Source: Winogradskyella psychrotolerans RS-3 (lineage in GTDB: Bacteria > Bacteroidota > Bacteroidia > Flavobacteriales > Flavobacteriaceae). Taken from it: a DNA stretch of 64,000 nucleotides. A program made the translations under genes and the position numbers. The notes under the pieces were generated by a model, which worked only from the letters and a program-made list of their open reading frames with translations, was not told where the DNA came from and did not search any database. The stretch spans positions 62,001-126,000 of the forward strand of contig NZ_ATMR01000007.1 of NCBI RefSeq assembly GCF_000427335.1. The letters are read 5' to 3'. This document shows, piece by piece, positions 9,314-18,078 of this stretch (positions are counted from its first letter, which is position 1; each line of letters begins with the position of its first letter).

Positions 9314-9750
9314 AATTCACTTTGTTTTGTTAAATTATTTAATCGCTTACGTTCATTTCGTTTGTCTAGTCCAAAATTAATTCTGTACCAAAGTTTTTCA
9401 TGTCCAAAATACAATAGCATTTTTGTTACGACTTCGGCACCACCAATTTTAAGTCCAGTTAGCGGATTCCCTGAAATCAACCAACCTAAAATAATGGTGT
9501 CTAAAGTACCTACTCCACGCCAAGAAAAGGTTTTAAGAATATGTCGTTTATTAGACGACTTTATTTTCGATTTAAACCAAACCCTTTCATGTATGTAATA
9601 CAAGACCATTTTAGTAATCATTTCAAATGCCCCCATTTTCATACCAATGGCTAAATCACCAGAAATATACCATGACAATAATAACGTGTCCAAGGTTCCT
9701 ATAATGCGCCACGTAATCGTTTTAGCGAAATGTCTTTTACTAAATTTCAA
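9310..9750 (-). CDS. DUF2061 membrane protein with two repeated domains
   Basis: A 146-residue membrane protein built from two copies of the DUF2061 domain: KTITWRIIGTLDTLLLSWYI...MVLYYIHERVW and KTFSWRGVGTLDTIILGWLI...MLLYFGHEKLW, about 68 residues apart. Each copy has two hydrophobic segments, so four membrane passes are likely. The function of DUF2061 is not established. It is the first gene of the cysCDNQ operon and overlaps cysC, and this arrangement suggests a role in sulfate handling at the membrane; that is inference. A promoter-like TATTTTTG lies 143 bp upstream. Confidence 0.88.
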   Translation of the reverse strand: MKFSKRHFAKTITWRIIGTLDTLLLSWYISGDLAIGMKMGAFEMITKMVLYYIHERVWFKSKIKSSNKRHILKTFSWRGVGTLDTIILGWLISGNPLTGLKIGGAEVVTKMLLYFGHEKLWYRINFGLDKRNERKRLNNLTKQSEL

Positions 9751-9892
9751 ACTTTACCAATATTAAAATTTTATAGTCATTTATTTATAGTGTTTTTAAT
9801 CACATATTCCCTTCGTGCTTTCTTTTAAATAAAGGGATGATTTTCACCACTATTAGAACAAAAAACGAACCGATATACAAATGAAAATTGAG

Positions 9893-9900
9893 CAAAAATA
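9893..9900 (-). promoter_or_regulatory. Candidate -7 element for the DUF2061-cysCDNQ operon
   Basis: CAAAAATA on the plus strand reads TATTTTTG on the minus strand, matching the Bacteroidota -7 consensus TAnnTTTG. It is 143 bp upstream of the DUF2061 start. I could not identify a convincing -33 TTG, so confidence is limited. Confidence 0.35.
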
Positions 9901-10298
9901 CTTAATTAACAGCTCATAGCTTTTAAAAAAATCACATTATTCATACAATTGATAAATTGAGAATTATTATTAGGATATTTTAAGATTTTAAATTTTTGAA
10001 CCAATATTTATGATTTAAACTCAATCTAGTCGCTTTTTAACTTCAATTCTTAGACAAATCGAAACTCAATATCATTATAAAATTTAAGATTGGGATGTTT
10101 AATCATATAAAAATCAGTACTAAATCGTTAGAACAAAAAATGCTGAAGCATGATAAAAGAAACATTCCTAACGTTTAATCAAATAAAAAAGTACGATTTT
10201 TCATATAGTAAATAATATTGCTTATTTGCAAGTAAAATTGACAATAAAACATTCTAACCTCAACATATTTTCTGAGGTGTAGTTATCACAATTTTCAT

Positions 10299-10306
10299 TA
10301 TCTTTG
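10299..10306 (+). promoter_or_regulatory. -7 promoter element of the first adhesin gene
   Basis: TATCTTTG is a perfect match to TAnnTTTG, 80 bp upstream of the ATG at 10387. A clear -33 TTG at the usual spacing is not evident. Confidence 0.55.
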
Positions 10307-10386
10307 ACCTGTCTCAAATTTAAGCAAACCTCCTACAATTCAGTAAACTACTACTACATTTTAAAAGATTTAATTAAATAGAGACT

Positions 10387-13300
10387 ATGACTAAAACTTA
10401 CATTTTTTGCATCTTGGTTACCCTTTTTTCATATGGGTTTAGCCAAACAATCGTTACCGTAGATCGTCCCAATATTGTTGGACCAACGCAAACAGATAAC
10501 GTAACTTCTGTTTCATCTAGTGGATTTATACGTGGAGCAAGTGTTAACCTAAGTACTGCTAATGTCAATTTCACATCAAATGACTGGACTATTGGGGGAG
10601 ACCAACCCACTTCGGCAGTTAATAATGACTATATAGAGTGGTCTATTACAGCTAATACTGCATTCGAAATCACATTAGATGAGCTAGATATTAGGCTGAG
10701 AAGGAATACAAATGGACCAAGTGACTTCCAAATATTTTACAGCTTAGACGGCTTTACTACGGCAGGTAGTGCTTTAGCTGGTTCTGAAACATTAGCTGCT
10801 GATACAAATACAAATTTCAACTTACCTAGCTTAAGTGTTTTATCTGGAATTTCTGGAACCATAACATTTAGACTATATGCATGGGGCGCTACAAGTAGTG
10901 GAGGTATTTTAAGAGTACTGCCTAATGCTGCTTGGTCAATATCTGCTGCAGTTCCAACCCCAGGATTAAGATTGATTGGTAGCGTATCAACGAGCTCAAC
11001 GAATAGTGCTGATTCTGATATTATCGCGTCTACTTTCGCTTTATTTCCTGTTCAACAAAACATCGATTATAATTCAACATATATTACACCTTCTGGTCTT
11101 AATTTAAGTAACTCAGTACCTTTAGGAGCGTTTACTATTAGAGATGGTGGTATCGGTACAGATACCGATTCTGATGGCACGACATTAACGTCCATTGAAT
11201 TTGCCGTAGACAATTACGAAAACCTAGCTGCATTAGCTATCTTAGACTTAGGTACGTTTACAATTGTTTCAGAAGTTACAACCATTACAGAATTTACTAC
11301 GTTTAGTGGTTTAAATTTAACAGCTTCAGATAATAGCACAAGACAATTCATTATTTTAGGATCATTTAAACCTGTAGTAACCGATAACGAGCAACTACAA
11401 TTAACGGTTACTAATGCAACTACACTTACAACTGGCAGTTCTCTTTTTGGATTAGCGAACGCAGGTGGCGCACAAACTTCAATAGTTGGAGACGACAACC
11501 GTATTGAAGTCATTGCAAGTAAATTTGAATATACCCAACAACCTACCGATGGAAATCAAAATGAAGCTATAATACCTTTTCCTACAATAATTGCGGTTGA
11601 TGTGAATTCAAATTTAGATTTAGACGCGAACATTACAGGCATTAGCGTTACCGCTTCTCCTAGCAGTAGTATTGTACCAGAAACTTATGATATGGTCAAT
11701 GGTGAAGCAACTTTAGATAATGTGGTCTTTACAAGTACAGCTACAGGTGTAAGCATAATTGCTAATGCACCGGGTATATCTGGAACGAGTGATACCTTTA
11801 CTATTAACGGCCCATTAATTACTATCGCAGAACAGAACTTTGATACCGCTACAGGTTGGGCTTACACTACGAATAGAGCACCTTTTGGCACTATTGCAGA
11901 TTGGGGCGATACTTTAGGTTATTTTGGAGAAATTGCCTTAGCTGATGCGTCACCACTAGATAACACATTGTTTGTTGATGAAATTTTTGGAGAAAATGAT
12001 TTAAATGATGATGGAAATTCTTTTGCAACTTTAACGTTTTCAGATATCGATGTTACTGATCTAACGGCTATAAGAATAGAATTTGACTGGCAAGTTGTTG
12101 GTTACCTTAACAATGCAAACGACGTACAATATAGGTTATTCCTAAATGGTAGTACAAGTGGCGGATGGATTTCTGTTTTTAATGGTATCTCTGGAGATGA
12201 CAGTAATGACAACGACCAAGGTAGAACTAAAATCATTATACCTGATGGTAATTCTACTGTAGGACTTCAAGTGAGACTAAGAAATAATCTTGCAAATGGT
12301 TATTCTGGTTTTGACAATTTTAGATTAGCTAGTCAGTTTAGCGGATTAATCTACACCAATTCAGATGGCTGGAAAGACAATATTAAACCTGACGCCACAA
12401 CAGGCGCATTAAACGCTCTAGTTATTGATGGTACGTATAATGTAGACAACAATGTAAACATTAATAACCTCATAATTAACAGTGCTGCTTCTACAGTTAT
12501 TGACTTTGGTAAGTCGATAACAACCAACAATTTAATAAACGAAGGCTCTTTGATATTAAGTTCTATAAGCAACAGTTATTCAAGTTTAATAGTTAATGGT
12601 TCAATATTAAATGAAGTAACGTATAACCGTCACGTTAATCAATTTGCAAGCTCAGGTTCTACAACTGGTGCTAATGATTTAATTTCTGCACCTGTAACTA
12701 ATGCTAATCAAACATTCCTTGCATTAAGAACCGCTAATGCAGATATGCCATCTGGAAATATAGATGGAGTACCTTCATTTTTATTTGGTCCTTACAATAA
12801 TAATACGACGGCTTATACTAACTATACTGCAGCCGACGATGCGTCCGTTATAGAATCTGGTATAGGTTACAGAACAGCTTCAGACACTCCTACAGGTTCT
12901 ACTTTTGAGTTTGTTGGTGATGTTAAAACAGGATCTGTATCTGTTCCTATTACTGTAGGTACTCAAAGCACCTTTAATCTTATTGGAAACCCTTACCCAT
13001 CTTACTTAAGCCTTTCTAGCTTTTTAGCAAGTAACAACACTAAATTCAACTCATTAAACTCTGGTGTATATGGTTATAGAGGAGATGTTTTAACTGGATA
13101 TATTATATGGAACCAAGCGTACTCTGATGCCAATCCTACAGCACGTATCGCACCAGGGCAAGGATTTTTTGTGGCCTCAAAATCGGGTGGAGCTATGATA
13201 GATTTCACACCAGAAATGCGAAGAATAGGAACAATTGACGATTATATTAGTGGTAGAGCTGAGAATCAAAACTTAGCACATTTAAATATTCGAGTTTCTA

Positions 13301-13959
13301 AAGAAAGTGGGGCTTACCAAACCGCATTATACTTTAATGATAATGCATCATTAAGCATGGATCCGGGTTACGATTCTGAACTATTTGAAACTATCGCTCC
13401 TGACTTTTCTATTTATTCTCGTCTTGTAGAAGATAACACAGGAAACAATTTAGCAGCACAAGCGGTTAGTTATTCTGCCTTAAACAATGTCACAATTCCT
13501 TTAGGAATTAATATTGCACAAGGTGAACAAGGTGTCGTTAGTATTGCGGAACGTAATATTCCTGAAGGTACGACAGTCATTTTGGAAGATAATGTCGCCA
13601 ATACATTTACGAATCTATTAGAAGTTGATTATACGTTTACACCAGTTACAACTTTGAATAACACTGGACGTTTCTATTTACATTTCGGACAATCTACATT
13701 AGGTGTCAATGACAATTTGCTTAATGGTTTAGAAATTTTTGTAAATGCAAATCCTAAGTCAATTGTTGTAAAAGGACAGTTAGAAGGCCAAACAGCATTC
13801 AAATTGTTTGATATACAAGGACGATTAGTAACCACACAATCACTAAACTCGAATAACACAGAGCATAATATTGACGCTTCTAATCTTACTGCTGGTATCT
13901 ACGTTGTACAATTACAAAACACAACTGGTAACAGAACTCAAAAAGTTATTATTAGATAA
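10387..13959 (+). CDS. Large secreted protein with T9SS type A sorting domain (adhesin-like 1)
   Basis: A 1190-residue secreted protein. Residues 1-20 (MTKTYIFCILVTLFSYGFSQ) form a Sec signal peptide ending in the flavobacterial FSQ site. The C-terminal 75 or so residues form a T9SS type A sorting domain (FDIQGRLVTT, ASNLTAGIYVVQL, RTQKVIIR), so it should cross the outer membrane by the Por system and be anchored or released. The middle is rich in Thr, Ser, Asn and Asp with beta-sandwich-like repeats, and I do not recognise a catalytic domain. The last 450 or so residues share landmarks with the next two genes (DLISAPVTNANQTF, NLIGNPYPSYLSL, APGQGFFV, FTPEMRRIG). It is transcribed alone between its own promoter and terminator. 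Adhesion or matrix binding is inferred from the architecture. Confidence 0.85.
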   Translation: MTKTYIFCILVTLFSYGFSQTIVTVDRPNIVGPTQTDNVTSVSSSGFIRGASVNLSTANVNFTSNDWTIGGDQPTSAVNNDYIEWSITANTAFEITLDELDIRLRRNTNGPSDFQIFYSLDGFTTAGSALAGSETLAADTNTNFNLPSLSVLSGISGTITFRLYAWGATSSGGILRVLPNAAWSISAAVPTPGLRLIGSVSTSSTNSADSDIIASTFALFPVQQNIDYNSTYITPSGLNLSNSVPLGAFTIRDGGIGTDTDSDGTTLTSIEFAVDNYENLAALAILDLGTFTIVSEVTTITEFTTFSGLNLTASDNSTRQFIILGSFKPVVTDNEQLQLTVTNATTLTTGSSLFGLANAGGAQTSIVGDDNRIEVIASKFEYTQQPTDGNQNEAIIPFPTIIAVDVNSNLDLDANITGISVTASPSSSIVPETYDMVNGEATLDNVVFTSTATGVSIIANAPGISGTSDTFTINGPLITIAEQNFDTATGWAYTTNRAPFGTIADWGDTLGYFGEIALADASPLDNTLFVDEIFGENDLNDDGNSFATLTFSDIDVTDLTAIRIEFDWQVVGYLNNANDVQYRLFLNGSTSGGWISVFNGISGDDSNDNDQGRTKIIIPDGNSTVGLQVRLRNNLANGYSGFDNFRLASQFSGLIYTNSDGWKDNIKPDATTGALNALVIDGTYNVDNNVNINNLIINSAASTVIDFGKSITTNNLINEGSLILSSISNSYSSLIVNGSILNEVTYNRHVNQFASSGSTTGANDLISAPVTNANQTFLALRTANADMPSGNIDGVPSFLFGPYNNNTTAYTNYTAADDASVIESGIGYRTASDTPTGSTFEFVGDVKTGSVSVPITVGTQSTFNLIGNPYPSYLSLSSFLASNNTKFNSLNSGVYGYRGDVLTGYIIWNQAYSDANPTARIAPGQGFFVASKSGGAMIDFTPEMRRIGTIDDYISGRAENQNLAHLNIRVSKESGAYQTALYFNDNASLSMDPGYDSELFETIAPDFSIYSRLVEDNTGNNLAAQAVSYSALNNVTIPLGINIAQGEQGVVSIAERNIPEGTTVILEDNVANTFTNLLEVDYTFTPVTTLNNTGRFYLHFGQSTLGVNDNLLNGLEIFVNANPKSIVVKGQLEGQTAFKLFDIQGRLVTTQSLNSNNTEHNIDASNLTAGIYVVQLQNTTGNRTQKVIIR

Positions 13960-13985
13960 GTCTAATACTTATATCATTATATTTA

Positions 13986-14018
13986 AAAAGCGCATCTTTA
14001 TAAGATGCGCTTTTTTTT
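13986..14018 (+). terminator. Rho-independent terminator after adhesin-like 1
   Basis: Perfect 13-bp stem (AAAAGCGCATCTT / AAGATGCGCTTTT) with a 3-base loop, followed by a T-run, 26 bp after the stop codon. Confidence 0.92.
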
Positions 14019-14124
14019 ATGCCTTATTTAAAACACACACATACTTAGTTTAAAATAATATAGCTTTATTTTTAATTATTTAATCCTTTTTACTATCCTT
14101 AAAAAAACTCATACTTAAATTTAT

Positions 14125-14132
14125 TATTTTTG
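14125..14132 (+). promoter_or_regulatory. -7 promoter element of adhesin-like 2
   Basis: TATTTTTG matches TAnnTTTG and is followed by a long leader of about 150 bases before the ATG at 14292. The leader carries a TAA trinucleotide repeat next to the start codon. Confidence 0.5.
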
Positions 14133-14257
14133 CATCTTCCCTCGTGTCTTGCTGACTCAATAATTATTAAAAAGTAAATAACCTAACCAAATGCGGTGTG
14201 GTAGATTTTATATTTTTTTTTCGTCGGAAAAAATTAAAATATCTCCCATTCTTCATT

Positions 14258-14278
14258 TAATAATAATAATAATAATAA
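14258..14278 (+). repeat. (TAA)7 microsatellite just before the adhesin-like 2 start codon
   Basis: Seven perfect TAA units end 13 bases before the ATG at 14292, in the ribosome-binding region. Copy-number change would alter leader spacing without touching the coding frame. Confidence 0.9.
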
Positions 14279-14291
14279 CCCCAAACCTACT

Positions 14292-17200
14292 ATGAAAAAT
14301 CTTTACCCCTTTTTAATTGCGCTATGCTTAAGCTGCATAGGATTTGCCCAAACCTCTGCTGATGGCTGGATAAATGAAATTCATTATGACAACACTAGTA
14401 CAGATGCTGGTGAAGGCATCGAAATTGTTATTGCTGATGCAGCAACCTATCCTTTAGAAAATTGGACTGTAGTATTATATAATGGCAACAATGGGGAAAC
14501 CTATGGAACAGTAACTTACGACGCAGCCTCAACTACAAGCATAGATTCTGGTTTCACAATAGCATGGCAAGCAAAATCAGGTATTCAGAATGATACTGAA
14601 GGTATGGCGCTCGTTTACAATGGCACAACTCTAGTACAGTTTCTTTCTTACGAAGGTAGTTTTACCGCTACTAATGGCATTGCACTAGGACAAACCTCAA
14701 CAGACATCGGCGTTTCTGAAACTGGTAGCACACCAATTGGTGAATCTTTGCAACTTTCTGGAACAGGAACTATGTATTCAGATTTCACATGGCATACTCC
14801 TGCAACTGCCACAACAGGTACCCTAAACACTGGTCAAAGTTTAGTACCTCCTTGCTATCCTACAACTCAAGCGTCAGCATATAATACAACAAGTATAGGT
14901 ACTACAAGCGCTACTTTGAATTGGACGGTTGGAAATGGAGATAACGTTTTAGTCCTCGTAAAAAAAGAAACTGCTGTAGATACTGATCCTTCAAATGGAG
15001 TAGACTATATTGAAAATACCGTATTTGGAACTGGAAATGTTATTGGTACTGGTAATTATGTTGTACAAAGTGGTCCTGCAACTTCATCTACAACTTCATC
15101 TGTAAGCATAACTGGTTTAGAAGAAGCTACAACTTACCATGTTGCGGTTTATGAATATAACGCTACAAACTTTTGCTATAATCTTAATGAAATAACTGGT
15201 AGTTTTACAACAGATTGTACTACACCAACGGACGTTTCTGCATTCAATGCCATAGGCAATGATGCCACAATTGATTTAAATTGGACTAATACTGCTTGTT
15301 TTGATGAACTATTAATAATAGCAAAGGAAGGCTCTGCTGTTACTTTTACACCAACTGGCGATGGCACTACTTACAGCGCAAATCCCATTTTTGGAGCTGG
15401 TGCAGCTATAGGAACAGACGAATATGCCGTTTACAAAGGGACTGGTACGTCTGAAACTATAACAGGCTTAACAAATTCTACCGCTTATCATTTTAAAGTA
15501 TTTGCTCGTAAAGGATTGTCTTGGAGTACAGGTATTATAGGTAATGCTACTCCCGATTTACTTGCATCTTCTAACAGTATTATGATTACTGAAATAATGA
15601 TAAACCCAGCAAGTGTTGGTGATACTAATGGTGAATATTTTGAAGTTTACAACACAACAGATAGCCCTATAGACCTGATTGGATGGGTTATACTAGATAC
15701 ACATACTGATAGCCACACTATAGCAACTAGTGTTGTTGTACCTGCTTACGGCTTTGCTGTGCTAGGTCGCAATTCAGACACGCTCGCAAATGGTGGGGTA
15801 ACCATAGATTACCAATATGATAATATTTCTATTTCAAATTTTGCCGACGAAATTATTTTAACAAATGCAAGCGGAACAGGAATTGACAGTGTAGCGTATG
15901 GTGGTGCCGCTTGGCCAGATCCTATGACATCTGGTCCCGCAATGATCTTTATTGGTAGTGATATAGAAGATAATAATGATGGTTCGCTTTGGGCTTTTTC
16001 TACAGTTGCCGAAGGTATTGCTGTTGATTTTGGTTCTCCTGGCATTAACGGTACAGATCAAATAGTCTCTTATTTAGTTTTTAAAGATGGAGCTTGGAAT
16101 ACAACACCATCAACAGACACCGACACAAGAATAGGTCTTATTAAGCCTAACGAGAGCACAACATTTACAACAGATGTAGATTTAGACGATTTATATATTG
16201 AAGAAGGTGCTAGCTTAACTGTAAATTCTGGGACAACGTTATCATTAAATACACTAACTTTAGAATCATCTTCACAGTTATATTCTAGTTTAATTTTAGA
16301 TGGTACTCTTACAGGAAGTGTTATATACAAGCGCCATATTAACACATTTAATACTACTACAGGCTCAGTTACAGGTCAAAATGATTTAATTTCTGCTCCT
16401 GTTACAAACGCTAGCCAAACATTTGGGGTTTTTAGAGGTACTAATGCTAATATCCCTTCAGGAACTATAGGAGGTGGAGCAACCATGTATTTATTTGGAC
16501 CATTCGATAATGATAGCGCATCTAACCCATACACCTTATATTCTGCAGCTGATGATGCTACGGCACTAACCGCAGGTATTGGTTACAGAACAGCTTCTAC
16601 GGATACGTCTACTTTTACATTTGTCGGTGACGTTGAAACCGGAACGGTTGCTGTTGGTATTGATATTGGCTCTGCTTATAATTGGAACTTAATTGGTAAT
16701 CCTTACCCGTCTTATATTAATGCTGGGGATTTCTTAACAGAAAATGCTTCCTTTTTAGATGAAAACGCTGTAGGTATCTACGGTTATGATGGTAGTGCAT
16801 TAGACAATTGGACTATTATTAATTTCAATAATGCCAATACATCTGAGAACATAACGCCAGGACAAGGTTTTTTAGTTGCTGCAGAAGGTTCCGCAACACT
16901 AAACTTTACACCAGAAATGCGAAGAGCTTCAGGTGGTGATGATTTTATATTAGGAAGAACTTTAGATACTAATGCCTTTTTAAGTCTTAATCTTGAAAAT
17001 GCGACTTCTAATTATCATACTGATTTTTATTTTAACAGCAATTCTACAAGAGCATTAGACCCAGGTTATGATGCTGCAATTTTTAATGGTAATTCACCAG
17101 CATTTTATATCTACTCTCATTTAGTTGAAAATAACCAAGGCAAAGCAATGGCCATTCAATCGTTAGGAGATAGTGATTTATCTGATGTCACGATTCCGTT

Positions 17201-17657
17201 AGGAGTTCACGCCAATGAAGGAGAAGCTATTACATTTAGTATTAATGCTTCTACACTACCAAGTACTGTTGAAGTTTACTTAGAAGACACGGTAGCCAAC
17301 ACGTTTACACTTTTAAATTCTAGTGAATACATCATCACTCCAACGACCTCTTTAAATGGTATAGGACGTTTTTATTTAAGAGTCACAGAAAGTGCATTAT
17401 CTATAAATGATACTACCTTAGACGCTCTTAGCATTTACACCCAATCTGATGAGAAAACCATTGTTATTGCAGGATCTTTAGTAGCCTCTACAACAGCAAA
17501 TGTATATGATATGCAAGGGCGCTTAGTCGCTTCTGAACTGATTATGACGACTACGATGCAACATCGTATTGATACGTCTAATTTTTCCGCTGGTATTTAC
17601 GTTGTACAATTACAAAATACAACTGGCAACAGAACTCAAAAAGTTATTATTAGATAA
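14292..17657 (+). CDS. Lamin-tail and fibronectin-III-like T9SS secreted protein (adhesin-like 2)
   Basis: A 1121-residue secreted protein. The signal peptide is MKNLYPFLIALCLSCIGFAQ (1-20). A lamin-tail-type domain follows (DGWINEIHYDNTSTDAGEGI), then two fibronectin type III-like segments (SATLNWTVGNGDNVLVLVKK; EATTYHVAVYEYN, and TIDLNWTNTACFDELLIIAK). A second lamin-tail domain begins near residue 430 (IMITEIMINPASVGDTNGEY, FEVYNTTDSPIDLIGW). The C-terminal region matches its neighbours (NLIGNPYPSYI, TPGQGFLV, FTPEMRRASGGDDF) and ends in a T9SS type A sorting domain. The last 23 residues differ from those of gene 1 at one position, and the DNA there is almost identical, which suggests recent duplication or gene conversion. 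Lamin-tail domains in secreted bacterial proteins are often linked to surface or nuclease proteins; no nuclease motif is visible here. Confidence 0.87.
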   Translation: MKNLYPFLIALCLSCIGFAQTSADGWINEIHYDNTSTDAGEGIEIVIADAATYPLENWTVVLYNGNNGETYGTVTYDAASTTSIDSGFTIAWQAKSGIQNDTEGMALVYNGTTLVQFLSYEGSFTATNGIALGQTSTDIGVSETGSTPIGESLQLSGTGTMYSDFTWHTPATATTGTLNTGQSLVPPCYPTTQASAYNTTSIGTTSATLNWTVGNGDNVLVLVKKETAVDTDPSNGVDYIENTVFGTGNVIGTGNYVVQSGPATSSTTSSVSITGLEEATTYHVAVYEYNATNFCYNLNEITGSFTTDCTTPTDVSAFNAIGNDATIDLNWTNTACFDELLIIAKEGSAVTFTPTGDGTTYSANPIFGAGAAIGTDEYAVYKGTGTSETITGLTNSTAYHFKVFARKGLSWSTGIIGNATPDLLASSNSIMITEIMINPASVGDTNGEYFEVYNTTDSPIDLIGWVILDTHTDSHTIATSVVVPAYGFAVLGRNSDTLANGGVTIDYQYDNISISNFADEIILTNASGTGIDSVAYGGAAWPDPMTSGPAMIFIGSDIEDNNDGSLWAFSTVAEGIAVDFGSPGINGTDQIVSYLVFKDGAWNTTPSTDTDTRIGLIKPNESTTFTTDVDLDDLYIEEGASLTVNSGTTLSLNTLTLESSSQLYSSLILDGTLTGSVIYKRHINTFNTTTGSVTGQNDLISAPVTNASQTFGVFRGTNANIPSGTIGGGATMYLFGPFDNDSASNPYTLYSAADDATALTAGIGYRTASTDTSTFTFVGDVETGTVAVGIDIGSAYNWNLIGNPYPSYINAGDFLTENASFLDENAVGIYGYDGSALDNWTIINFNNANTSENITPGQGFLVAAEGSATLNFTPEMRRASGGDDFILGRTLDTNAFLSLNLENATSNYHTDFYFNSNSTRALDPGYDAAIFNGNSPAFYIYSHLVENNQGKAMAIQSLGDSDLSDVTIPLGVHANEGEAITFSINASTLPSTVEVYLEDTVANTFTLLNSSEYIITPTTSLNGIGRFYLRVTESALSINDTTLDALSIYTQSDEKTIVIAGSLVASTTANVYDMQGRLVASELIMTTTMQHRIDTSNFSAGIYVVQLQNTTGNRTQKVIIR

Positions 17658-17682
17658 GTGTAATAATTATATCATTTAAGCT

Positions 17683-17714
17683 AAAAGTGCATCTTAATAA
17701 GATGCACTTTTTTG
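17683..17714 (+). terminator. Rho-independent terminator after adhesin-like 2
   Basis: Perfect 13-bp stem (AAAAGTGCATCTT / AAGATGCACTTTT), AAT loop and T-run, 25 bp after the stop codon. The hairpin is a near copy of the terminator of adhesin-like 1 with one compensated base-pair change (GC to AT type), so the terminator was duplicated along with the gene end. Confidence 0.92.
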
Positions 17715-17915
17715 TGTTTATAAACCAATACATTCCTAAATACCTATACAAAACTTATCTCTAAAAAATAAACATTTTTTCAACCTCAACACCATTTATT
17801 TAACAAATTAAACAACAGCAACTTAAGCCTAAGTTACAGCTCTCCTCTAACATATATCTCACTTAACCTTAATGATTTGTTAATATATTTAAAAACGTGC
17901 ACTACACACTTTTGC

Positions 17916-17923
17916 TATATTTG
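17916..17923 (+). promoter_or_regulatory. -7 promoter element of adhesin-like 3
   Basis: TATATTTG matches TAnnTTTG, 155 bp upstream of the ATG at 18079. The 421-bp gap between the two genes otherwise holds only the terminator of the preceding gene and an AT-rich leader; I see no other gene in it. Confidence 0.5.
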
Positions 17924-18078
17924 CAATCCCTTATCACTAGGGCGTTTACGCGCTTTTTTGATATTTTAGCTATTAATAACTCATTATGATGTTGTACGTC
18001 ATAAATACGTAGGACTTTTCTCTAAATAGTACTATTTATTTATCCGCATATCATCTTAAAACTGACACAAATTAACAC

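Larger units (their letters stand above)
9751..10386. other. Divergent intergenic region (636 bp)
   Basis: AT-rich non-coding stretch between the leftward cys operon and the rightward adhesin genes. It holds candidate promoters in both directions (9893-9900 minus, 10299-10306 plus) and a small hairpin with arms ACCTCA and TGAGGT at about 10258-10279, 20 bp before the plus-strand promoter. I see no reading frame with coding character. Confidence 0.6.

Noticed and set aside
13871..14053. 60-codon plus-strand ORF overlapping the end of adhesin-like 1
   Set aside because: It is a shadow frame of the T9SS sorting domain and runs through the terminator.
17936..17962. Attenuator hairpin in the leader of adhesin-like 3
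   Set aside because: The GCG-TTTA-CGC stem before a T-run is only about three base pairs long, too weak to support.
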